Source: Acanthopleura granulata
Taxonomy: Eukaryota; Mollusca; Polyplacophora; Chitonida; Chitonidae
Length of the DNA stretch: 64,000 bases
Direction: 5' to 3'
Assembly (NCBI GenBank): GCA_016165875.1
Contig: JABBOT010000010.1
Span: 10,836,277-10,900,276, forward strand
Below the pieces are notes generated by a model. It was not told the DNA's origin and searched no databases. It saw nothing but the letters and a program-made list of their open reading frames with translations. The translations under genes and the position numbers were made by a program. Position 1 is the first letter of the stretch; the number at the start of each line of letters is the position of its first letter. Of this stretch, positions 11,127 through 22,152 are shown one piece after another.

Positions 11127-11262
11127 GAACTGCAGGTGTATAGGCAAACAGTAACCTACCGAAGACAGGGGGATAAGAACTGGAGGTCTATACGCCAACA
11201 GCAACCCACCAATGACAGGCCGATAAGAACTCGAGGTCTTTGGCAGCAATCCACCAAAGAAG
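11099..11262. repeat. About 59-bp tandem repeat, three units
   Basis: AACCCACCAAAGACAGGGCC, then ATAAGAACT and a GCAGGTGTATA-like stretch repeats about every 57-60 bases. The first unit contains the stop codon of the coiled-coil ORF. Confidence 0.65.
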
Positions 11263-11329
11263 AAAAGGAGATCTATCAGTAAGAGGATACTTGAAATAGA
11301 CATGTGAAAAATGAACCTTACACCACCAA

Positions 11330-12690
11330 TGGGATACAAATAATAGATATTTGAAACACGAACCTTACACCTCAAACGTGTTGCTGGAAGGACGACATGT
11401 GCAACACAAGCCTTACATCTCCAAGGTGGTACTGGTGATAATTACGTGAAACGTGAACCTTACGATACATCTCCCAAGTCCCACGGAGGAACTGGTGATA
11501 AATATGTGAAACACGAATCTTACATCTCCGAGGAGGGTACGGGTGGAAGATATGTGAAACACGAACCTTACATCTCCATAGGAGTAGCGGTGATAGATTT
11601 GTGAATCATGAACCCTGCATCTCCGCGGAGGTATTGGTGATAAACAATTTGGCCCACGAACCTTACATCCCCAAGGTGGTACTGGCAATAAAGATATGAA
11701 ACACGAATCTTGCATCTCCAAAGAGGTATTGGTCTTAATCATGTGACAAACGAACCTGACTTCTCCAAATTGGTACTGGTGGTAAGTTACATGTGAAACA
11801 CGAACCGTACCTCTTCAAGGGAGTATTGGTGATAGATTTATGAAACACCTCTCCAAGGAGGTACCTGTGGTGCTCACGTGAAATACGAACCTTACATGTC
11901 CACGGAGGTACTGGTGATTGACATGTGAAACACGAAACATACGTCTCCAAAGCGTATTGGTGATAAATATGTGAATCACGAACTCCAATATAGTATTGGT
12001 GACAGGTTTATGAAACACGAACCTATCGTCTACAAGCAGGTACTGGTGATAGATATTTGAATCACGAACCATACATCTCCAAGGAGGTACTGGTGATTGA
12101 TATGTGAGACATGAAACGTACATCTCCAAGGAGAAACCGGCGATAAACGCCTGAAACACGAACCTTACATCTCCAAGGGAGTATTGGTTATAAACTTGTT
12201 AAACACGACCTATACATCCCCAAGGGGGTATAGGTGATAAGCATGAGAAACACGAGCCTTTTATCTCCAAAGGAGGCACTGGTGATAGACATGTGAAACA
12301 ACGAACCTTACACCTCCAAGGGAGTATTGTGAAACACGAACCATACATCCCCATGGGTGTATTGGTGATAAACAGGAGAAACACAAGCCTTTCATCTCCA
12401 AATGTGCACTGGTAACAGACATGTGAAACACGAATCTTACATGTCCAAGGGGTACTGGTGGTATACACGTGAAATACGAAACTTACAGCTACACGGAGGT
12501 ACTGGTAATGGGCATGTGAAATAGGAATCTTTCATCTCCTTGGAGGTATTGGTGATTAACTTGTGAAACATGAATCTGCAAGGCGGTAGAAGGGTGCAAG
12601 GTATGTGAAACATGAATCATACTTGTGATGCGAGACTCGGATTGCATCTTTAGAGAAGTACTGGTGATAAAATCCATGAGCCCTAAATAT
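11330..12690. repeat. 47-bp minisatellite, about 28 units
   Basis: The unit is CATCTCCAAGGAGGTACTGG, TGATAAACATGTGAAACACG, AACCTTA, with frequent point changes and indels. Minus-strand open frames of 70-115 codons (containing CFTCQSPVPPW-like strings) arise from it and are not considered genes. Confidence 0.8.
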
Positions 12691-14856
12691 TTTCCTGGAA
12701 TATACAGACAGTGAGTCCACTCCAACGGACGTCAATTTAACGGAGGGCAATCGAGACTAGAAGTTTCACGTTAAGATAACGCCTGTATAATAGAAAACTG
12801 GGATGACGAAGTAGGCCTACGTACAGTACATGAATACGACTTCATTTTACAGATACCTACAAATTACAAATGCCGAAGAAACACAACACTGTTTTGTCTA
12901 TGTTTTATGTACACAGACTCATTTCATCTTGAGATATGTCACAGTGTATGCTCTAACATTTGCATCAAGTCAGGCACACACAGTACCTCACCTTAGTGTG
13001 AAGACACCTATTTATTTGTTAAGTTATTTCATTTGTGTTTTACGACGTACTCAAGAATATTTCACTTATAAATATCACGGTGGCCAGCATTAGGCCTATG
13101 GGGTTAGGTAACCGGGCAGAGCCCGGGGTAAACCCACAACATATGTTAGGGGTATATACCCTGAGGTTTATATGCCATAGGGGTCTATATCTTGTGGATC
13201 TACGCTCTAGGCATCTCTATGCCTAGCGGATCTGCGTCATAGGGATCTCTGTGGGGATGTGTGCCCAGGGATCGTGAGCCGCTCAGTGTCGGGCACTAAT
13301 GAAACCTGATCTTTACACTCAAGTCTGGGCTAATATACTAGTGTAACCCCTCCATATACTGTTGACGACAAGTCATTCGACAGTACACCACAGGTATAGA
13401 TCTGCAAAAAGGTTTATTAAAGACATAAACCGGGCGGGTGAAACCACATCGCCCGTCTCGAACTAACGTGTTTTGGTTACAGTCCGAACATCAAACTTGC
13501 ATATTACATCACTGAACTGAATGGTTTAACTAGATTACATTTACACATATTTTGAACATTATCCACTTACAACAGCAGTTTGAGCTGTGCAATCATTGTC
13601 ATGGAGAACTACATTTGAGAACGCTAGGCTCGTTTTCATATTATGTAGAGTGGACTTCTAGTGGTGTTTACATGAACCTTAACTTCCTTCACATCTGTTA
13701 AACTAACATTAATCTCAGTTAACTTGCGCTACGCAAACAAAATTACTAATTATGCAAACAGCATCTCAGTACATTATGTGCATCACAACTGAATAGTTCG
13801 CGCCGGTAACTTTAAAATTACACACATGATGACGCTATCTCTACATACGGTAACTTATTTTGCAGACTTGCTCTGAATACAACGGAAAATGTCAAATCAT
13901 TATTCTGTTCAGTTGAATACACCATTTACAATTTTGTGAAACATGTTCTATGACATCAACGTACATGTAAAAGGGTTTATTAAAGAAATAAACTTTGCGG
14001 GTGAAACGACATCGTTTTTCTCGGACACACGTGTTTTGGTTACAATCAAAACACGAACCCGCTACAGCTTCATGACAATGACTCAAAATACGAAAATCGG
14101 ATTTTCGCCCTTAACAATTTCTTTGAAAAATAAATAAAAAGCATATACGTACATTGTACCAGTATTTAGGAGAACGATATGATCCAGTCACCTATATTGG
14201 ACTGTCCACAGCATGTTACACTAGAACCCCCAAAACATAGGTGATGAAAGCCCAAGTCAGCTTATAGGCCTATTAACTATCTGTCCTTAAATGAACCATT
14301 GGGGCCACATGGGGAACACATGCATGTATTGGGACCAGTTATAAGGCACTGAGTACATGAAGGTTAAATAGTGTCCAGACTGGGAACTGTTGTGAGACGA
14401 TATGTTACATGGAACACAAATTTGGGACAGTTGTACACATATTGGGACCGGTTGTAACACAGTTCATGAAGTCTGCAGAGTGTACACAGACTGGGACCGG
14501 ATGTAACAGATAGTTCATGTTACAGAATATATAAACACCTGTACCAAAATGTTCTCATGAACTGTAGTTTGAAATTCAATGATATTTTATTTGATAAATC
14601 ATAAAACCATTGACATTTATACACTGTTGCTCGTTAAGTTGGAATAAAATATTTTCAGCAATGTCCTGGAATGTCCAGGTACACACCAGTTTTGACGTGT
14701 CGTTCAGCACAACTAACGACATTATTCCCCCCCAGAAACCCCGCCCCCTTCCCCATAATAAATATTGGTCGAGACCATCACTAAATCACCAGCTCCAACA
14801 GTGACCTTCCCGCTCCCATACAGAGAATACCCATCCATACCATCACCGAGCCATCA
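12691..14856. other. Repeat-rich, no gene
   Basis: Contents: a minus-strand SINE family 1 tail at 13011-13092; short degenerate repeats at 13130-13270; a dispersed repeat pair at 13404-13500 and 13967-14060 (shared GGTTTATTAAAGA, ATAAAC, GCGGGTGAAAC, ACGTGTTTTGGTTACA); and a short 60-bp-type repeat with GGGACCGGTTGTAACA at 14330-14530. Confidence 0.55.
13011..13092 (-). mobile_element. SINE family 1, truncated tail
   Basis: On the minus strand it reads GTACG-like sequence with AAATATTCTTGAGTAC and the AACAAATAAA tail of SINE family 1. The head is missing. Confidence 0.6.
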
Positions 14857-17800
14857 GTGAGAATCAGCCAGCGCCCAAATGGAGAATCGGTCAGTGTCTG
14901 TTGTGTCTGTGTCACATACTGCCTTGATGCGTTTGGTGTCATAGATAGCGTCCAGAAGAGAGCACTTCTGCTTCATCTTAGTGGACCTCCAGTTCAGGAA
15001 ATATTTGAAACTCTCAACGAGGAAATCGAAGATGATCAGGCAGTATCTTTCGACATTGCACTCAACGCCCTTACGAAATACTTCCAGCCGGAGCGGAACG
15101 TAGCATTTGAGCGTCACATGTTCCGTCAAGCTTCACAGAAAGACGATGAGTCAATTGAATCTTACTGTACCAGACTGACAGGCCTGTTTTCAACTTACCC
15201 ATTCGGCAATCAGATTGAAGACATGCTAAAAGATATGATCATTGATGAATGCAGAGATATTCGCTTACGGAGACCATCTCTCAGGGACCCCGATCTGACA
15301 CTTGACTCTACGCTGAATATATTGCTCGATGAGTCGAGAGTGCTGATTGCCAAGCCCAGCAAATTGAGACAAGTCATTCTACTGATAATTTCCCAGCTCC
15401 CACACCTGCTGTAAAAGAGGAAATTTATCAAGTAAAGTTCGAAATTCTGCCAATTCTACATCACCCGGAAAGCCTCAGTGATATAGATGCGGATCTGACA
15501 AACATTTTGTTGACAATGTGTACGGTTGGAGTAAATAAAAATTGCCGTAACTGCGGAATCCGAAGACATTTTGCCGTCATGTACAGATCTCCGCCCGGGA
15601 ACTAATCAACATAACCCTGGCCGAGGACAGAAGAAATTCGATGGGAAGAAACAACACGTTCGTAAGCCTGTGAATTTCACCTGCCTTTATCAGAATCTTC
15701 ATCAGACGACGATTTTGTGTTTGACATTTCCTGCCTACCAGTAGGCAGTGGACAAAATGTAAACAACAGCTGCTCTGAGAGCGGACAACAGAACAATGAC
15801 AATTCCAACAATGTTGCACAACCTGTTTCTGCTGCATATTTCTATGTCTGACAGTACTACGAGTGTGATCAGTGTTGTTGAATCCATTTCAAAGTCTTCA
15901 AAAGTTGCAAATGTTGATAATGCTGAGATAAATATGGACACAGATGGTCAGAATGTATGAGTTTTAGCCTACTGTGGGTCTTCTGTTAACCTGATCAGTG
16001 AAAATTTGTACAAAACCAAATTCTCTCACGTCACTTCAGAAAGTCACAATGTAAGTTCTTACTTGTGCCTCTACTGACCCATTGACCATTACCGGTTCAT
16101 TTGATGCTAGAGTTACAGTTGGTAATGTTTCTCTAAAGGTTACATTTCTGGTCGTGCCAGGTTCATAATCATTATTAGGACGCGCTATATCTTGTCAGTT
16201 AGGTGTGTTCAGTATCAAGATACCAGTAGGACTACCACAGGTAAACAGTGTAAATGATGACAAAATCTTTGATGGTTTCCGTAAAGTTGCTGTAAATATT
16301 TCCAGTTCCACATTCATGTTGACGAATCAGTGACTCCAGTGGCTCAGTCTGTACGCCGTTGACTATCCAGTAGGCCTAGACGTAAGAAAGTAGACAGTAA
16401 GCTGTCTGAGTTACTGAAAGCTGATGTAATTCAGTCTGCTACTGGTCCGTCCACTTGGGTTTCTCCTTAAGTAGTCGTACCGAAATCCAGTGGTGACGTG
16501 CGCACTTGTGAAAGCCGTGCAGTGAAACCCGAGAAACACCCGATTCCTATAGTGGAGGAGTTAGTTCAGGACATGCAGGGCACGACAGTGTTTTTCAAGT
16601 TCCATTTAACAAACCAACTGGCTCCACAATCTCACAAGATCACAACTTTCATCACGCACGGTGGTCTTTTCCGATACAAACGCTTACTTTTCGGTCTGAA
16701 AACTGCTTCAGAATTCCACCAGCACTGTATCCAGCAAGTGATCTATGACTGCGATAGTGCGCAGAATTTATCCGACCATATCATCATGTATGACACACGC
16801 GACAATCACGACGGTTGTGTACAAGCAGTTTTTGACAAACTGTGTGCTTTACGTTACTCGGTTCATTCCCGACTACAGTATCATTCCGCACCGCTGCGCA
16901 GTGTCAAAGAAGAAGTCAACATGGACACAGAGAGTCGTTACTCTCAACCGGAACTAGGGGCCCTCGCTGTTGTGTGGGGATGTGAAAGGTTTCATCTGTT
17001 TCTTTATGGTATGGAATTTCAGTTGGTTACAGTTCACAAATCCTCCCCAGATCATCTGCAGCCCTACCTCCCGACCGCTTGCACGATGTGAACGTTGGCC
17101 ACTACGATTACAGCCGTACAGCTTTAAAGTGGTTTACAAACCAGGACCACAAAATGTTGCCAATTCGCTTCCCCGACTGCAACTTTCGCAAAAGATTGCA
17201 AATCAGAAAAGAAATACAGCCGAGGACTATATTTGATTCGTGGTAAATTCATCTGTTCTAAAATCTATGTCTTTGGAACAGACCAATGCCGAGTCTGCGT
17301 TTGACCTCGAACTGACTACACTGAAAGTGTGTTCAGCAAGGGAAGTTGAATTCTTGGCCATCTGCGTACAAATTTTGCAGACGTGAGCTTTTTCTGCAAG
17401 ATAACGTTATCCTCCGTGGAAACCGAATTGTAATACCACGTAGTTTGCGTGTCAATACACTGAAGCTCGCTCACCAAGGTGACATGGGTATCATGAAAAT
17501 GAGAGTCCGAGAAAAGGTTTGTTGGCCTCACATTGATCAGGAAATGGCCCGCAATTCATTTCAGATGAATTTAGTGCGTTCATGAACGACAGTGATATTG
17601 AACACCGCAAAGTAACCCACTTTGGGCTTCCGCCAACGGTGAGGTGGAGAGATTTAATAGGAATCTCACGGTTGCTTTAAAGAACGCGAGAAATGAAAAC
17701 AAAAGAGTGGAAAGATTCACCTGTTACAGTACTTGTTTGCCTACAGAAACGCTTCGCATTCCGCTACAGGGGTTGCTCAGTTTTTGCTACTGTTCAGCCG

Positions 17801-18110
17801 CGTTGTTCGCGATGGCTTGCCCTATCTGCAAAACGTTGCGGAAACCCAGGAAAGACTTTGCGAGAATGGCAAAGATTCGCAAACGTGATTTTGAGAACAA
17901 ACGAAAATGGAAAAAGTACACCGATCACAAAAGACGAGCTGTCAAATGTAAAAATCAAGACAGGTGACAAAGTTTTAGTGCAACAACCAAAGCACAATTT
18001 GCCATCACCACGTTTTGGTCCGGAAGAAACCAAAGTGATTCATGTCTCAGGAGGTCAGCTTATTTTGCTTTCTGAAAACAACCAAGTTCTCAGATGAAAC
18101 TCCAATGAAG
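14857..18110 (+). mobile_element. Degenerate Ty3/gypsy-type LTR retrotransposon
   Basis: Fragments of a gag-pol polyprotein appear in order but in different frames with stops between them. A gag-like helical region lies at 14930-15400, a decayed CCHC knuckle near 15550-15590, a protease-like CGSSVNLISE segment near 15970, reverse-transcriptase segments at 16370-16800 (KLLFGLK-type motif present, catalytic YxDD not recognisable), an RNase H region at 16915-17080 (YSQPELGALAVVWG), an integrase N-terminal region at 17390-17560 and a tail at 17960-18100. Order and motifs fit Ty3/gypsy. No LTR pair was found by eye. It is non-autonomous and old. Confidence 0.8.
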
Positions 18111-18736
18111 TTCGTAAATTTACAGGCCAGGCAAGGTACAAACTGAATTGCACGAGTTAGACGATCGGTACTGACCAAATAGTTGTTCAGCAAAATCCAA
18201 GACAACGTAGACAACCAAATCGTTTTAGAGATTTTCACATGTACTAGATTGTACATAACTCATCCGATTAATCTTTCCAGCAGATGCACTCTGTTATATT
18301 GTAGTAAAAGATTGATGAAATTTCATTGTGTTATATTGTAATGCAAGAAATTTCACTTTATTTTGAATTTCATTGTATGGTAACTTCATTTCAGTAATGA
18401 TTTTCTTTGATGAACTAAGAGTTTATTTTATAGTTCTGATATCGAATGGATGATTTTGATGTTAATTCAATGTTTTGCATAATTTGAATTGTATTATTAC
18501 AATAATAATCCCGTGTGTGTGTTAATGAGAATGTCACATATGTACATGGTTTCTACATCTAAAGTTTGCAGATTATAATGTGTAACGGGATTCAGTACAT
18601 TGTACTTGTATACTCAATGATTTATGACAAGCCTGTCACGTTTCTTGTGTTTAGCCATGTGCAGAATAAAATGTCTATCTGACTTAGATGAATGGGTCAT
18701 TGTCCATTCGTCAAATCGGCTCTCATCGAAGTCGAT
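18111..18736. other. AT-rich flank of the retroelement
   Basis: AT-rich sequence with TGTTATATTGTA repeated near 18290 and 18330. It may be an LTR or 3' untranslated remnant, but no matching 5' copy was recognised. Confidence 0.35.
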
Positions 18737-19553
18737 ATCTAACTGTGTCCACATGGATATAGAATCAGTCAGCCTCCACATCATGGATGTAGAATCAGTC
18801 AGCCCTCACATGGATGCAGAATCAGTCAGCCTCCACATGGATGCAGAATCACTCAGCCTCCACATGGATGCAGAATCACTCAGCTTCCACATCATGGATG
18901 CAGAATCACTCAGCTTCCACATCATGGATGCAGAATCACTCAGCTTCCACATCATGGATGCAGAATCACTCAGCTTCCACATCATGGATGCAGAATCACT
19001 CAGCTTCCACATGGATGCAGAATCACTCAGCCTCCACATGGATGCAGAATCAGTCAGCGTCCACATGGATGCAGAATCACTCAGCCTCCACATGGATGCA
19101 GAATCACTCAGCCTCCACATGGATGCAGAATCACTCAGCTTCCACATCATGGATGCAGAATCACTCAGCTTCCACATCATGGATGCAGAATCAGTCAGCC
19201 TCCACATGGATGCAGAATCACTCAGCCTCTACATGGATGCAGAATCACTCAGCCTCCACATGGATGCAGAATCACTCAGCCTCCACATGGATGCAGAATC
19301 ACTCAGCCTCCACATGGATGCAGAATCACTCAGCTTCCACATCATGGATGCAGAATCACTCAGCTTCCACATCATGGATGCAGAATCAGTCAGCCTCCAC
19401 ATGGATGCAGAATCACTCAGCCTCTACATGGACGCAGAATCAGTCAGCGTCCACATCATGGATGCAGAATCAGTCAGCCTCCACATGGATGCAGAATCAC
19501 TCAGCCTCTACATGGATGCAGAATCAATCAGCTTCCACGTCATGGATGCAGAG
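18737..19553. repeat. 27/30-bp minisatellite, about 28 units
   Basis: Units are CACATGGATGCAGAATCACT plus CAGCCTC (27 bp), or the same with an extra ATC (30 bp) and CAGCTTC. Both lengths are multiples of three, so two plus-strand frames and one minus-strand frame stay open over hundreds of codons. The 27- and 30-bp forms are interspersed in blocks. No start, splice or composition evidence supports a protein. Confidence 0.9.
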
Positions 19554-20284
19554 TTATAAAGAACAAGGACAATATATTCAAGGTACTTATGTATGTAAAT
19601 ATATGAGTATACATAAATCATTGAGAACACACACCTTCAATTTCTAGGTTATAATTATCTGACAAGATCCACTTACTAATATCACAATCAACACATATAC
19701 ACATATTTAAAGGCACATATCAAAATATAAATGTTTACATTTTCATAATTTATACTACAAACTGTAAATATTTGTCTCTCTTGAATTCAAGGTAACATAG
19801 CATACAAAGAATAAATAGCTTAATGATATTAAATAGCTCAATTTATACAGAATATCATTACTTTAAAGGTAAGTATTAATGACATTTTTTTAATGACATT
19901 TACTGTCAATGAGCACTATATATATATATATATATTTATATCGCCACAATCAGATATTAGTTTATATACTCTTTCCCGAAGATAAATACATGTATTCAAC
20001 AAGGCATTGCAGTAAGTCAAGATCAATTACTGATGCAACATGAATCTTAAAATGAGAAATTATGCCAAAAATCAGTTGCACAATTAATCAGTGTTCTGAG
20101 GCCAATTAATGCATTTTTATATATGAAGTTTTTCTGAATTTGTTTCAGTACTATAGTAAATATAATTTTAACAAGAGTTGGAGTCATATATAAGTAATGA
20201 CCAAAGAAAGCAGGTCAAAGTTCAGTGGAGCTATCCAAATGGCAATCTAGACTATAATAAAGTAACAAAGAATTAACAAATTAT
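19554..20284. other. AT-rich; probable downstream region of the CARD-cGLR gene
   Basis: No coding signal. A (TA)n tract lies at about 19915-19935. This region is 3' of the minus-strand gene ending at 20622 and may hold its polyadenylation site, but no convincing minus-strand AATAAA was pinpointed. Confidence 0.4.
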
Positions 20285-20650
20285 ACGCTATGTAGGATCG
20301 CTTTTGATATAATATATAATGTTACATAACAATCCTATAGGATCTCTTTTGAACTAAGTGTGTGTTCTACGACCTAAACCTTACAAAGATTCTGTCTTGA
20401 AATATAACATTATCGGCATATACCAGCCTATGCTATGTGGGATTTCTTTCGAACTACATGTACATGTAATAGTTGTTAAACAGGATCTCTCTTGAACTGT
20501 GGTACATTGACAAACAGAGGTAACAACCTACTTCATCTTGAACTATCATGTTATGTATCGTACATGTTATACGACTACCCAAAAGTTATGTAGGATATTT
20601 AATATTATATCGTAAGCTACACTATAGAGGATCTCTCATTAAAATTTTTT
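20285..20650. repeat. Degenerate repeat reaching into the CARD-cGLR stop codon
   Basis: TAGGATCTCTCTTGAACT-like motifs recur near 20292, 20338, 20440 and 20482, and as CTATAGAGGATCTCTCAT at 20622-20639. The last copy is the coding end of the minus-strand gene (codons RDPL and stop), so the array overlaps real coding sequence. Confidence 0.5.
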
Positions 20651-22152
20651 CCACTTCTGGAACACCTTTTTTAATTATTTTATTGAGACGTGTTCTCATG
20701 TTTTCCATTGCACTGTCCTTGATGTCTTCAAACAAGTTAACATTTCTCTCCAAACAGTGGGTCAGTTCTCTGTGCTCGAGACAGAGCGACAGCTGTTTGA
20801 GAAGCCCCCAAAAGCGCTCCGCCAGTTGGTTGGCCTCCCACATCTTGGGCTGGGGCAACCGCTCACACTCATTCAACAGAAGGATCTTGTAATGGTAGGA
20901 ATCCAGGCCCTTCAGAGTCGACTCGCGCAGCCGGAGAAACTTGAGCAGCCTCAGGCACTGTCTCCGACAACCACCATCCTTGTCGATTCTAGTCAATCTG
21001 TTCTTCTCCAGTAGAGAAAATGATTTCCTCCACAACATTTCTTTCCTAGGCCTGCGATTCCCGACGGCCTTGGTTTCGATGTCAGTCTTACACGGTTTGG
21101 GTACATAATGATCATGCAAGACTTCAAAAGCTGGAACCAAATCTACATCAAGCTTGTCAAAGTCTGTCTTCTTTCTACACTTAATGGACAACTTGACAGC
21201 TGGACCATTTTTGCTGATAGTTACTTGATATTCGTGACCAGTGGGGAAATGCTTACCTATGGCGCGTTGAGTCCAACCATATATCTGTGAGGTGATTTTG
21301 GCCGGATCCAGAAAGCCATCTACGTCCAGGTAATCTTTGAACTTACAGTTGTCGGGATTCCGCGGATGGAGGGAAGCATACAGGGGATGGTGCGGTGTTG
21401 GATTAAGATCCTTCCCATTCAGTATTATCAGCACATCATACTCGTCAGCTGACTCGATCTTGGCACCTTCAAAGGAGCTTCCAGCATACGAAGGACGAAG
21501 GACCAGCTCATGTTGACTCTGCAAATCATCCAGTATCTGTCTTGTGACATCATTCATCACCTTGCTCGACTTGACCTTCTCCTGTCCAACTCCAATTTTA
21601 ACTTTCCTGAGAAGCGCTAACAAGTTCTCGGGAGCCGTTGCATTTTCAGGGCTTCCGGATTGTTGTTTTGTCACTGGTAGTAAGGGTGGGGAGTCTGCCT
21701 CAGAACTTCCAGATTGTCGTCTTGTCTCTAGTAGGGAAGGAAAAGAGTCTGCTTCAGGAATTCCATACCGTGGTCTTGCCACTGGTAGGGAAGGTTGGGA
21801 GTCTGCCTCAGAACTTCCATATTGCCATCTTGTCTGTAGTAGGGAAGGAAGTGAGTCTGCCTCAGGGCTTCCAGATTGAAATCTTGTCACTAGTAGGGAA
21901 GGTGGGGAGTCTGCCTCAGGACTTCCAGATTGTAGTCTTGTCACTAGTAGGGAAGGTGGGGAGTCTGTCTCAGGACTTCCAGATTGTAGTCTTGTCATTG
22001 CTAGTGAGGGTGGGGAGTCTGCTGACATATCCTCACGGACATTTCCAGACAATGGGGTGGCAACACTATGGTTACTGGCCACGTAATTCATCATTTCTGT
22101 TTTTCTTTGTGTTGACACTTTGACTTTGGTACCGGTAGCCTGGCTTACAACA
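20622..22152 (-). CDS. CARD-cGLR exon 5: repeat linker and cGLR domain
   Basis: The exon begins at the acceptor TTTTCTTTGTAG with one base completing the split codon; the open frame upstream to 22238 is intronic. It carries a basic/polar stretch, seven 18-residue repeats and the complete nucleotidyltransferase: AGSSFEGAKIE, ADEYDVLIIL, LDVDLVPAFEV, LWRKSFSL, GGCRRQCLRLLKFL and SYHYKILLLNEC. All three metal-binding acidic positions are present. No cGAS zinc thumb is visible. Confidence 0.88.

Noticed and set aside
11094..12750. Minus-strand frames of 64-114 codons
   Set aside because: Translation of the 47-bp minisatellite.
14857..18110. Active retrotransposon
   Set aside because: Frames are interrupted, the catalytic reverse-transcriptase motif is not recognisable and no LTR pair was found.
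18624..19647. Overlapping 311-, 277- and 133-codon frames
   Set aside because: All come from the 27/30-bp minisatellite; no start or splice support.
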